Below are positions 26,873 to 34,749 of a DNA stretch of 64,000 nucleotides, piece by piece. Source of the DNA: an uncultured Stomatobaculum sp. (GTDB taxonomy: Bacteria; Bacillota; Clostridia; Lachnospirales; Lachnospiraceae); contig NZ_CALEYG010000034.1 in the NCBI RefSeq assembly GCF_937924975.1, forward strand, positions 1 to 64,000, in the 5' to 3' direction. The notes under the pieces are model-generated. The model made no database searches, was not told the origin of the DNA, and saw only the letters and a program-made list of their open reading frames with translations. Numbering within the stretch: position 1 is the first letter of the stretch; each line of letters begins with the position of its first letter. A program made the translations under genes and the position numbers.

Positions 26873-27367
26873 ATGGCGGAAATCAAAAAGAATGTTTTGA
26901 CCCAGGAAGGGTTAAAGCGCTATGAGGAAGAGTTGCAGGATCTGCGCGTCAATAAGCGCAAGGAAATTGCAGATAAAATCAAAGAGGCAAGAGAGCAGGG
27001 CGACCTCTCGGAGAATGCAGAGTATGATGCGGCGAAGGACGAGCAGCGCGACATCGAGGCGAGAATCGGCGAGCTCGAGGAGCTCTTAAAGCACGCAGAG
27101 GTCTATGTGACCGAGGAGACGCCGATCGACAAGGTCGGCATCGGCAGCCTCGTGAAGGTGCTTGACATCGACGAGGACGAAGAGCTCACATTTAAGATTG
27201 TCGGCAACGAGGAGGCGGACTCGATGGAGGGCCGCATTTCCAACGAGTCGCCGCTCGGCGCGGCGTTGCTCGGCAAGGAAGTCGGAGAGCAGGTCACGGT
27301 CGAACTTCCGGCCGGAGATCTTTCTTATCGGGTACTCAGTATTACAAAGGAGAGCAGCGATGAGTGA
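26873..27367 (+). CDS. greA: Transcription elongation factor GreA
   Basis: 164-residue factor that rescues backtracked RNA polymerase by stimulating transcript cleavage. N-terminal coiled-coil (about 1-78) with the tip acidic pair in EYDAAKDEQ, then a C-terminal FKBP-like domain (SPLGAALLGKEVGEQVTVELPAG). AAGGAGG lies 7 nt before ATG 26873. It overlaps lysS by 8 nt, and a near-consensus promoter drives the pair. Confidence 0.95.
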   Translation: MAEIKKNVLTQEGLKRYEEELQDLRVNKRKEIADKIKEAREQGDLSENAEYDAAKDEQRDIEARIGELEELLKHAEVYVTEETPIDKVGIGSLVKVLDIDEDEELTFKIVGNEEADSMEGRISNESPLGAALLGKEVGEQVTVELPAGDLSYRVLSITKESSDE

Positions 27368-29312
27368 GATGAAGAAGAACAGCGAAGCGCAGGAGCAGCA
27401 GGATGTGCACCGCCTGATGCAGGTGCGCCTTGACAAGCTGAACGAATTAAAGGCTGCCGGTAAGGATCCGTTTGAGATTACGACCTACGAGCAGAGCCAC
27501 CACGCCGCGGAAATCAAGGCACATTTTGAGGAGCTGAAGGACACGGAAGTCTCGGTCGCAGGTCGCATGATGAGCAAGCGCATCATGGGGAAGGCGTCTT
27601 TCTGCGCGGTGCGCGATCTGAGTGGCGACATTCAGATTTATGTGGCGCGCGATGCGGTCGGCGAAGAGGCTTATGCCTTCTTTAAGAAGTACGATATCGG
27701 CGACATCATCGGCGTTCGCGGCAAGGTCTTTGAGACCAAGACCGGCGAGATTTCGATTCACGCGGAGGAGCTGACCCTGCTCACGAAGAGCATGCAGCCG
27801 CTTCCGGAGAAGTTCCACGGTCTCACCGACACCGACCAGCGCTACCGCCAGCGCTACATTGACCTCGTCATGAATCCGGAGGTGCGCGAGACCTTTGTGA
27901 AGCGCTCCAAGATTATCTCCTCGATTCGGAGATACCTGGATCAGAGAGGCTTCATGGAAGTCGAAACCCCGATGCTCGTATCGAATGCGGGCGGCGCGGC
28001 GGCGCGCCCCTTTGAGACCCACTACAATGCGCTGAGCGAGGATGTGAAGCTCCGTATCTCCCTGGAGCTCTACTTAAAGCGCCTCATTGTCGGCGGTCTG
28101 GAGCGTGTCTACGAGATAGGGCGCGTGTTCCGGAACGAAGGCCTGGATGCCCGTCACAACCCGGAGTTCACACTGATGGAGCTCTATCAGGCGTACACGG
28201 ACTACGAGGGCATGATGAACCTCACCGAGGATATGTTCCGCCACGTGGCGCGCGAGGTAAACGGCAGCGCGAAGATTATGTACAGCGGCACCGAGATTGA
28301 CCTCGAGAAGCCCTTCCGTCGCATTACGATGACCGAGGCGGTCAAGGAGTACAGCGGTGTCGATTTCGCAACCATCGAGACCCTCGAAGAGGCGAGAGCC
28401 ATCGCAAAGGAGAAGGGCGTCGCATTTGAGGAGAGACACAAGAGAGGCGATATTCTGAACCTCTTCTTTGAGACTTTCTGCGAGGAGCACATGATTCAGC
28501 CGACCTTCGTGACCGATCACCCGATCGAGATTTCGCCGCTCACGAAGAAGAAGCCGAACAACCCGGACTATGTGGAGCGCTTTGAGCTCTTCATCTACGG
28601 CAGAGAGATGTGCAACGCCTACTCCGAGCTGAACGACCCGATTGACCAGCGCGAGCGCTTCAAGGCGCAGGACGCACTGGCAGCGGCGGGCGATGAAGAG
28701 GCGAACCACACGGACGAGGACTTCTTAAACGCGCTGAATGTCGGTATGCCCCCGACCGGCGGTATCGGCTACGGCATCGACCGTCTGGTGATGCTCCTGA
28801 CCGACAGTCCGGCCATCCGCGATGTACTGCTGTTCCCGACCATGAAGACCGTGAAGGCCGAGAACAAAGAAGCACATGGCGAGAGCGAAGGGAAGCCAAA
28901 TGAGGCAAGCGGCTTCTTTACGCCGAATGAGAAGATTGATTTCAGCGGGGTTAAGATTGAGCCCCTGTTCGAAGATCAGGTGGATTTCGAAACCTTCTCG
29001 AAGAGCGATTTCCGCGCGGTCAAGGTAAAGGACTGCAAGGCTGTGCCGAAGTCGAAGAAGCTCCTGCAGTTTACCTTAGACGACGGAACGGGCACAGATC
29101 GCACGATTTTAAGCGGAATTCACGCCTACTACGAGCCGGAAGAACTAATCGGAAAGACCCTGATTGCAATCACGAACCTGCCGCCGCGCCCCATGATGGG
29201 CATTGAGTCCTGCGGCATGTTGCTCTCTGCGGTCAACGAGCGCAACGGGGAGGAAGAGCTTCATCTTCTCATGGTGGACAACCATATCCCGGCGGGGGCG
29301 AAGCTGTATTGA
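27360..29312 (+). CDS. lysS: Lysyl-tRNA synthetase with C-terminal tRNA-binding domain
   Basis: 650-residue class II LysRS fused to an EMAP/Arc1p-type OB fold. Residues 1-495 are the normal enzyme: OB anticodon domain (about 60-165), motif 2 (YEIGRVFRNEGLDARHNPEFT) and motif 3 (PPTGGIGYGIDRLVM). After LLFPTMK a charged linker leads to the tRNA_bind domain (about 530-650: FSKSDFRAVKVKDCKAVPKSKK, PPRPMMGIESCGMLLSA), like the tail of MetRS. Standard LysRS ends near residue 500. Nucleotides 28834-29309 are repeated almost exactly at 34058-34524, and the downstream island begins right after the stop. ATG 27360 is within greA. Confidence 0.95.
   Translation: MSEMKKNSEAQEQQDVHRLMQVRLDKLNELKAAGKDPFEITTYEQSHHAAEIKAHFEELKDTEVSVAGRMMSKRIMGKASFCAVRDLSGDIQIYVARDAVGEEAYAFFKKYDIGDIIGVRGKVFETKTGEISIHAEELTLLTKSMQPLPEKFHGLTDTDQRYRQRYIDLVMNPEVRETFVKRSKIISSIRRYLDQRGFMEVETPMLVSNAGGAAARPFETHYNALSEDVKLRISLELYLKRLIVGGLERVYEIGRVFRNEGLDARHNPEFTLMELYQAYTDYEGMMNLTEDMFRHVAREVNGSAKIMYSGTEIDLEKPFRRITMTEAVKEYSGVDFATIETLEEARAIAKEKGVAFEERHKRGDILNLFFETFCEEHMIQPTFVTDHPIEISPLTKKKPNNPDYVERFELFIYGREMCNAYSELNDPIDQRERFKAQDALAAAGDEEANHTDEDFLNALNVGMPPTGGIGYGIDRLVMLLTDSPAIRDVLLFPTMKTVKAENKEAHGESEGKPNEASGFFTPNEKIDFSGVKIEPLFEDQVDFETFSKSDFRAVKVKDCKAVPKSKKLLQFTLDDGTGTDRTILSGIHAYYEPEELIGKTLIAITNLPPRPMMGIESCGMLLSAVNERNGEEELHLLMVDNHIPAGAKLY
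28834..29309 (+). repeat. Direct repeat, copy 1: lysS 3' end (tRNA-binding domain)
   Basis: Homology with 34058-34524 begins abruptly at TCCCGACCATGAAG, the codons after LysRS motif 3, and stops at the end of the reading frame. Copy 1 has nine extra bases after this core (between two TGAAG repeats) and several substitutions in the linker. From about 28930 to 29240 the copies look identical. Confidence 0.95.
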
Positions 29313-29482
29313 TCCGGGGAAAATCACGGGCGGAAAACCTGCGGATTTTTACAACAGATTCAAGCCGATTTTTTGCAGTGACACCGGATTTACAACATTT
29401 GTGCAACAAAAAGTCAAATGACGGTACATCGTAACAGATGACAGCATAAAGTCTGACGCACATCCCAGTTCCAAAAACCTTC

Positions 29483-29526
29483 AAGGCACTCCTTTTCAGA
29501 ATCAATCTGAGAGGGGGTGCCTTTTT
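29483..29526 (+). terminator. Terminator after lysS (copy 1)
   Basis: AAGGCACTCC / GGGGTGCCTT stem, about 21-nt loop, then T run. The stretch 29313-29482 before it holds no gene. Confidence 0.75.
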
Positions 29527-29644
29527 GCGTGCAGACAGCAGGAAAAGAGGCTGAAAAGCCTTTCATCCCTGTTTGAATAGCAGCCAGATGACGCAGATGC
29601 CTGTTATCCGGGCATCTGCCCACAAATCCACGAGGAGGAAACGT

Positions 29645-29977
29645 ATGGAACAGGAGTATCAGGACATCACAAGACCAAGAGAAGTCCGGGAAGAGGTGAA
29701 GAAGCTGCGTAAAAAGTTTCTTCGCTATCAGGAAGCGGAGGTCGTGTACAGCATCTCGCACCGCAAGCTCATCGAGCTCGCGGATCGGGTGGGAGCGCTG
29801 TACAGGATGGAAGGGACGGTGCCGATCAACCGCGATATTTTCGATACCTATCTCGAGAATTATAAGAGGGATGATCGACCAGATTCGGACGCAGATTATC
29901 AGGAGGGCGAAGAGGAAGATTATCTGAAAGATCTTGAGGAGGATGAAGGCAAACCGGAAGAAGCCGTTGGAAGCTAG
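29645..29977 (+). CDS. DUF6462-type protein (integrative-element accessory, excisionase-like)
   Basis: 110 residues with the segment KFLRYQEAEVVYSISHRKLIELADRVGALYRM, which fits the DUF6462 family usually found beside tyrosine integrases of clostridial integrative elements; the block YSISHRKLIELA resembles an excisionase winged helix. The family call is from memory. The C-terminal third is very acidic (DYQEGEEEDYLKDLEEDE). GAGGAGG lies upstream of ATG 29645. The integrase expected next to it is missing. Confidence 0.65.
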   Translation: MEQEYQDITRPREVREEVKKLRKKFLRYQEAEVVYSISHRKLIELADRVGALYRMEGTVPINRDIFDTYLENYKRDDRPDSDADYQEGEEEDYLKDLEEDEGKPEEAVGS

Positions 29978-30238
29978 GACAATGGTTCAGATGTCTGAGA
30001 AAGGACCTTTCCCTATCCATAGAGGATGCTGGCATAGGGAGAAGTATTCATTGTTCTCCTTGACATTTTATGCTATGTTCGATTTGTGCGCATGATCGGT
30101 TGAGGCCGCAAATTACGACCTCAAGTTAAAACCCGAAATTTGATATCTTTCAACGACTGCCCTATGAGGTGTGTCACTTTAGTCTCAGGGGCGCGGTTCT
30201 GAATTGAATCGATTTCACCTGATTAAAAAGTACAGTAC

Positions 30239-30988
30239 ATGGCGATAACGATAAATTTAAGATATATGGGTGCTAATGGAAGTGCAATCGCATTTGCAAA
30301 TGAAATGATGAAAAGCGGAACAGTTGCTAAAATTCGTGCGGAGGATGGAAACCTGCGATACGAGTATTATCAATCCCTCGACTTTCTAGAGACGGTTCTG
30401 CTCATTGACTGTTGGATGATCTTCATATGGCTGTGGAGCGTTATGTCAGCACGGAGACAATTGAATCGGATGACCGGTTTATCCGAAGATAAATCAGAAT
30501 TTAATGTTCAAAGAATAGTGGAGGAGGCAAATAGGTTGATTCATAAAAGGAAATCTGTGTTACGAGTTATTTTGGGCATCATGGCTGCTATTGCATTCGT
30601 CTTTGCTTGCCTTCTTGGAGACCTTATCTATGCCACACGTTTTAAAATTAATCCGGTTGATAAATCAATAGCACCAGATGGAACCTATGAGCTTTCATTC
30701 CAGCAGGTTGGTGATCCGGACTGGCCTTTTGGATATACACATGCAAGACTTGTTTTGAAGAATGGAAAACGCGTCATAATTAAGCAAACATTTGATATTG
30801 CAGATGATGGAGCTAATGCTAGTATCAATAGCTGGAATGTAGACTGGAAAGATATTTCTGTGGAAGTCGTTATTTCTGGAACTGAACAAGATGATGTACT
30901 TTATGTTTTAAAGTTTGATGGATCAGTCGATAGGAAACAACTTGATACACGATATGGGCATATCAAAGAAGAGCGGACCAGAAAATGA
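30239..30988 (+). CDS. Chimeric gene: monooxygenase fragment fused to a membrane protein
   Basis: 249-codon frame. Residues 1-58 (MAITINLRYMGANGSAIAFA, then RYEYYQSLDFLETVLLIDCW) match the first part of small quinol/antibiotic-biosynthesis monooxygenases (ABM domain, normally 95-100 residues). After Trp58 the likeness ends and a membrane protein follows: a span at about 60-72, a cytoplasmic helix, a span at about 102-126, and an extracytoplasmic beta-rich part. No ribosome site precedes ATG 30239. It is best read as a deletion or recombination product joining two genes; whether it is expressed is unclear. The 260 nt before it hold no gene. Confidence 0.6.
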   Translation: MAITINLRYMGANGSAIAFANEMMKSGTVAKIRAEDGNLRYEYYQSLDFLETVLLIDCWMIFIWLWSVMSARRQLNRMTGLSEDKSEFNVQRIVEEANRLIHKRKSVLRVILGIMAAIAFVFACLLGDLIYATRFKINPVDKSIAPDGTYELSFQQVGDPDWPFGYTHARLVLKNGKRVIIKQTFDIADDGANASINSWNVDWKDISVEVVISGTEQDDVLYVLKFDGSVDRKQLDTRYGHIKEERTRK

Positions 30989-31035
30989 ATAGCAAAGAGT
31001 TGCAAATTTTTAAATTTGGCGGAGGAGAGAAGTAA

Positions 31036-31221
31036 GTGGATAAAGTAAAGAATGAAGGATATGTTATTTGCCCACGTTGCAAACAAGAGGTTTACAAAGA
31101 AGCGACTGTATGCCCTTTTTGTAAATTTGGTATTATGGTATGGATTGAAGGAGAAATTGATGAAAACGGAAACCAAATAAAGGATAAGGTAAAGAGAAAT
31201 CCCAGCTTTGTATGCAATTAA
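31036..31221 (+). CDS. Small zinc-ribbon protein
   Basis: 61 residues starting at GTG 31036 behind GGAGGAGAG. Two CxxC knuckles (CPRCKQEVYKEATVCPFC) form a zinc ribbon. The tail is charged. It may be co-transcribed with the chimeric gene 47 nt upstream. Role unknown. Confidence 0.6.
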   Translation: MDKVKNEGYVICPRCKQEVYKEATVCPFCKFGIMVWIEGEIDENGNQIKDKVKRNPSFVCN

Positions 31222-31395
31222 ATATCCACCATTCACCGGATTCGCTCTTACAGCGTTTCCGGTATTTTTTTGCCGAAATTCCGACAAGGAACCACAACAG
31301 AAGTAGTTGGCAGAACAGAAGCCAACGTCCACAGACCGATTGGATAGTGTCAATAATTTTTGCAAAATTCATTTCCAGCCACCAGTTGTTAGTCA

Positions 31396-31435
31396 ACCGA
31401 TTGCTTTTCGATAGGAAAGGCATCGGTCATTTTTT
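31396..31435 (+). terminator. Terminator-like hairpin
   Basis: ACCGATTGC / GCATCGGT stem with a run of T. It follows a gene-free 170-nt stretch after the zinc-ribbon gene. Confidence 0.6.
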
Positions 31436-31456
31436 ATGCCACGAGGAGGAGAACAA

Positions 31457-31651
31457 ATGGCAAGGCGATTAAGATATCTGCACTATGACGAACAAATGAC
31501 TGTGCTGATGGAACGCGGCAATCTTTCGCAGATTCCGGCGGACAGGAACCACACCCGCGGATCCGTGATAGAGAAACTGAAAATGTTGGGAGCAGCGGAG
31601 CCACATAAGAATGCGGGAAAAGCAGACCCAAAGGGAGGCAGCAATGGATAA
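31457..31651 (+). CDS. Small protein of the element, 64 residues
   Basis: ATG 31457 with GAGGAGGAG upstream. Basic N-terminus (MARRLRYLHYDEQM) and a helix (RGSVIEKLKMLGAAEP). Not recognised. The end overlaps the start of the RadC-type gene by 8 nt, so the two are coupled. Probably element-borne. Confidence 0.5.
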   Translation: MARRLRYLHYDEQMTVLMERGNLSQIPADRNHTRGSVIEKLKMLGAAEPHKNAGKADPKGGSNG

Positions 31652-32117
31652 GGAAGAACTTGTTTTTACGACAATTGAGGATCTGATCCGATATCTTGGC
31701 GAATGCGGAGAGGATGTACAGATCCACATGGAAATTGAGGTAGAAGGGGAAAGGAGGGCACCTGCTGCCGCGGAAGAAGGAGACAGCCAGATACCGCTTA
31801 CAAGCCCGGAAGGCGCAGCGGCAGTTATGCGGGATGTGCTGAAGGAGCTTGACCGGGAGTGGGTATGCGTTGTCAATATGGACAATCACTTAAAGCCCGT
31901 GAACTTTAACATCGTCTCCATAGGCAGCATCAATCAGTCACTTGCGCCGATCCAGAACATTTTGAAGAGCGGTATCCTCTCGAACTGCAGCAACATCATG
32001 CTGATGCACAATCATCCCTCCGGCGATAACGAGCCGAGCCGGGAGGACATACAGCTCACAAAGCGCCTGGTCGAGGCGGCAAAACTCATGGATATGAATG
32101 TATGGTTGCTTCGATGA
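31644..32117 (+). pseudogene. RadC-type JAB-domain protein, truncated
   Basis: 157 residues of a RadC-like MPN/JAB protein typical of integrative elements. The metal motif HNHPSGDNEPSRED is present, preceded by the family block LNNCSNIMLMHNHP-like sequence. The gene then breaks: after KLMDM the normal continuation (a short strand with a conserved DHI-type motif and about 25 more residues) is replaced by NVWLLR and a stop. The break point is near 32098. Probably a remnant cut when the AbiE module entered. Confidence 0.75.
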
Positions 32118-32160
32118 TAGGTGTCCTCGTCCGTTCGATGGATTTCTTTATTTAGGTCAA

Positions 32161-32214
32161 AATGTAAAAATGAAATTTACATTCTTGCTTACAACTGGTA
32201 CAATTACAAGCAAG
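32161..32214 (+). promoter_or_regulatory. Promoter and paired operators of the AbiE system
   Basis: Promoter TTTACA (32176-32181), 17-nt spacer, TACAAT (32199-32204). Two inverted repeats cover it: AATGTAAA/TTTACATT with 7-nt spacer (32161-32183) across the -35, and CTTGCTT/AAGCAAG with 17-nt spacer (32184-32214) around the -10. In known AbiE systems the antitoxin AbiEi represses by binding inverted repeats in its promoter, which this layout fits. Confidence 0.75.
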
Positions 32215-32238
32215 AAAATAAATAAAGGCGGTGGCTAC

Positions 32239-32832
32239 ATGATCCCTTCACAACAGATTCTGAAACTTGCGAAAGACAATAATGGTGTGATCACTACTGC
32301 CATGATTGCCAATGCCGGACTTCCAAGAGGAAGTCTTAAATATTTGTCTGATAGAGGAATCCTTGAACGTGTCGCACGTGGCGTCTATACTTTACCGGAA
32401 GTTTGGGAGGATGAGTTTGTAAATATTCAGTGCCGCTACAAGAGAGGTATTTATTCTCTTGATACAGCATTGTTTTTATGTGATCTCACAGACAGGACTC
32501 CTGCGAATTTTCATATGTTTTTTCCGTCCACTTACAATCTGACAAATCCAAAACGGGAAGGTATCCTATGCAAAGGTATGAAGGAGTCGCTATATGGTTT
32601 AGGAGTAACAGATCTATTCACACCAAGTGGCCATAAGGTGAAAGCCTATTCAGCTGAGCGGACATTGTGTGATGTTTTAAATCCTAAAAATCATACTGAT
32701 GTCCAGGTGATAACAGATGCTTACAAGCGGTATATGTCAGGCAAGGAGAAAAATATTCCTCTTTTGTCCGAATATGCTGCGATATTGCATGTAGAAGAAA
32801 AACTAAGATCTTATCTGGAGGTGTTGCTGTGA
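32239..32832 (+). CDS. abiEi: AbiEi-type antitoxin
   Basis: 197-residue antitoxin of a type IV AbiE toxin-antitoxin system, a phage abortive-infection and stability module. N-terminal winged helix (ILKLAKDNNGVITTAMIANAGLPRGSLKYLSDRGILERVARGVYTL, about 5-60), then the AbiEi C-terminal domain with SAERTLCDVLNPKNHTD. The preceding open frame reaches back to 32098, but ATG 32239 follows a GGCGGTGG site and starts at the domain. It overlaps the toxin gene by 4 nt. Confidence 0.88.
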   Translation: MIPSQQILKLAKDNNGVITTAMIANAGLPRGSLKYLSDRGILERVARGVYTLPEVWEDEFVNIQCRYKRGIYSLDTALFLCDLTDRTPANFHMFFPSTYNLTNPKREGILCKGMKESLYGLGVTDLFTPSGHKVKAYSAERTLCDVLNPKNHTDVQVITDAYKRYMSGKEKNIPLLSEYAAILHVEEKLRSYLEVLL

Positions 32833-33674
32833 AAAGCGCTATGCAGTTGAAGGCAATCATAAAAAACATTGCGAAGAATAAAAATATTTCTGCGGCACTT
32901 GTTCTTCAGAACTATATGTTGGAACGTTTTTTGGAAAGAGTTTCCTTATCCAGATATCATGACAACTATATCATCAAAGGAGGATTTTTGATTGCGTCTA
33001 TGGTCGGACTTGATTCAAGAGCAACGATGGACATGGATGCGACAATAAAAGGGTATCCGGTAAATGAAGAAGCAATACGAAAAATGGTGGAAGACATTAT
33101 TGCTGTCCCTGTAGAAGATGCTATTCATTTTTGCTTGAAAAGTGTTAGAGAAATCCGGGAAGGCGATGAGTACACTGGTTATCGTGTTGCATTGACTGCT
33201 GATTATGAGAAGATGGCGGTTCCGCTGAAACTGGATATTACGACTGGAGATAAGATTACACCGCGGGAGATAGAGTATTCCTATAAGCTGATGATGGAAG
33301 ATCGCAGCATTCGTGTTCTGGCATATAATTTGTCGACAATTCTGGCTGAAAAGCTGGAAACGGTTGTGTCAAGAGGCAATCAGAATACCAGACCGAGAGA
33401 TTATTACGACATTTATATTCTAAGCAAATTGCAGGCGGAGAATATTGACGTAGATAGTCTTAAAGCAGCCTTGTCAGCAACAACAGCCAAGAGGGGATCT
33501 TCAGAGCTTATGATGCAATATGCAGAAATCATGAGGACTGTGAAGAGTAGTGATGTTATGAAACGACAGTGGGACAATTACAGAAAGGATTTTGACTACG
33601 CCGCAGGGATTGAATTTGAAGAGACTTGTGATGCCGTCGTTGCAATGATGGATGAACTTGTTTCCAGGCAGTAG
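32829..33674 (+). CDS. abiEii: AbiEii-type nucleotidyltransferase toxin
   Basis: 281-residue DNA polymerase beta-like nucleotidyltransferase (AbiEii/AbiGii). The motif G51-G52...D68-x-D70 (IIKGGFLIAS, TMDMDATIKG) is intact, as are the downstream KLDITTGD strand and the helical block RPRDYYDIYIL. The start is GTG 32829, overlapping the abiEi stop, with GGAGG 6 nt upstream. It should act in the cytoplasm and stop growth on phage infection; related toxins modify tRNA ends. The module appears intact. Confidence 0.88.
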   Translation: MKSAMQLKAIIKNIAKNKNISAALVLQNYMLERFLERVSLSRYHDNYIIKGGFLIASMVGLDSRATMDMDATIKGYPVNEEAIRKMVEDIIAVPVEDAIHFCLKSVREIREGDEYTGYRVALTADYEKMAVPLKLDITTGDKITPREIEYSYKLMMEDRSIRVLAYNLSTILAEKLETVVSRGNQNTRPRDYYDIYILSKLQAENIDVDSLKAALSATTAKRGSSELMMQYAEIMRTVKSSDVMKRQWDNYRKDFDYAAGIEFEETCDAVVAMMDELVSRQ

Positions 33675-34057
33675 ATCAAGGAATCCTTCAATGTCAGGAA
33701 TTCTGACACGAAAGTATTCGGTATTTCCCGTTCAGCCTCGTATAATCAGAAATGAAGGAGAGCAAATCGTCACAAGGCGCAATACGGAATAGGAATGTGT
33801 CTTTGGCAGAATGCCGCGCCAGGACGATTCCGCCAGATGATTTGCCCGCAGATGTGGTGATTGATTCTGGCAGGAGGCAGAACTGGGAAGCATAACACTC
33901 TGTAACAATTGACTCGATGTACAACATTTTCACAACAGGCACATGGCATGAAGTAAACGATAAACCATGGTGACAGACAGGCGATTTCAGGCAGCACTGG
34001 GACGAAACCTGCGATAACAAGTGGAAACAGATCATCAAAAAATTATTTGAAATGGAC
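33675..34057. other. Gene-poor end of the element, with a possible minus-strand relic
   Basis: No convincing gene in 380 nt. On the minus strand 33694-33927 encodes 77 residues from ATG 33927 (MLYIESIVTECYASQF, then SAGKSSGGIVLAR) with protein-like composition but no ribosome site. It may be the tail of a lost element gene. I do not recognise it. Confidence 0.35.
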
Positions 34058-34524
34058 TCCCGACCATGAAGGCCGAGAATAGAGAAGCACATGGAGAGAG
34101 CGAAGGCAAGGCGGAAGAGGCAGGCGGCTTCTTTACCCCGAATGAGAAGATTGATTTCAGCGGGGTTAAGATTGAGCCCCTGTTCGAAGATCAGGTGGAT
34201 TTCGAAACCTTCTCGAAGAGCGATTTCCGCGCGGTCAAGGTAAAGGACTGCAAGGCTGTGCCGAAGTCGAAGAAGCTCCTGCAGTTTACCTTAGACGACG
34301 GAACGGGCACAGATCGCACGATTTTAAGCGGAATTCACGCCTACTACGAGCCGGAAGAACTAATCGGAAAGACCCTGATTGCAATCACGAACCTGCCGCC
34401 GCGCCCCATGATGGGCATTGAGTCCTGCGGCATGTTGCTCTCTGCCGTCAACGAGCGCAACGGGGAGGAAGAGCTTCATCTTCTCATGGTGGACAACCAC
34501 ATCCCGGCGGGCGCGAAGCTGTAC
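34058..34524 (+). repeat. Direct repeat, copy 2: displaced lysS 3' end
   Basis: Second copy of the segment at 28834-29309, beginning with the same TCCCGACCATGAAG. It lacks nine bases after the core and differs in the linker codons; the domain proper is almost identical. Confidence 0.95.
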
Positions 34525-34527
34525 TAA
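34066..34527 (+). pseudogene. Orphan tRNA-binding domain (displaced lysS tail)
   Basis: An open frame of 153 residues from ATG 34066 that equals the LysRS C-terminal extension: a charged linker (MKAENREAHGESEGKAEEAG) and the complete EMAP/tRNA_bind OB fold. There is no ribosome site or promoter before it, so it is probably silent. The frame is fully intact, which leaves room for expression as a free tRNA-binding protein. It keeps a terminator behind it, suggesting this was the original 3' end of lysS. Confidence 0.8.
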
Positions 34528-34545
34528 ACAATCGAGAATGAATAT

Positions 34546-34597
34546 AGAGAGAGGTATGCCGATTCAGAGCAATCTGAGGAAGCATATCTCTCTTTTT
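34546..34597 (+). terminator. Terminator behind lysS copy 2
   Basis: AGAGAGAGGTATGC / GCATATCTCTCT stem with one bulge, then TTTT. Likely the ancestral lysS terminator. Confidence 0.75.
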
Positions 34598-34680
34598 GTG
34601 CGGGAGAATGGCGGTAACGAGGAGGGGAGAATCGGGCACGCTTTTTGGCTTGTAAAGAAGGTGCGTAAGCAAGATCGAAG

Positions 34681-34749
34681 TTTGTTGTGGCACAGTGAAT
34701 TTGTAATATCTCTGCCTGATAGATTATAATGTCAGCAGAGGAGAAAAAT
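34681..34749 (+). repeat. Inverted repeat, left arm, flanking the DUF3990 operon
   Basis: About 69 bases that reappear in reverse complement at 35822-35890 with roughly 85 percent identity, including a 14-base identical core (CTGATAGATTATAA at 34715-34728). It contains the operon promoter. Without an adjacent transposase it resembles the ends of a small non-autonomous element. Confidence 0.8.
34701..34730 (+). promoter_or_regulatory. Promoter of the DUF3990 operon
   Basis: TTGTAA (34701-34706), 18-nt spacer, TATAAT (34725-34730), inside the left inverted repeat. Confidence 0.75.

Larger units (their letters stand above)
28834..34071. mobile_element. Decayed integrative element bracketed by the duplicated lysS 3' end
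   Basis: The two copies of the lysS 3' end start with the same 14 bases (28834-28847 and 34058-34071). The simplest model is an element that entered lysS at this core and carried its own version of the 3' end (copy 1), displacing the host version (copy 2, which keeps a terminator behind it). The interior has lower G+C and genes typical of integrative conjugative elements: a DUF6462 protein often next to integrases, a RadC-type protein and an AbiE pair. No integrase, relaxase or conjugation gene is left, so it appears immobile. A simple duplication followed by insertion is the alternative. Confidence 0.55.

Noticed and set aside
31133..31423. 96-codon minus-strand frame in the element
   Set aside because: Antisense to the zinc-ribbon gene and a terminator region; no likeness to proteins.
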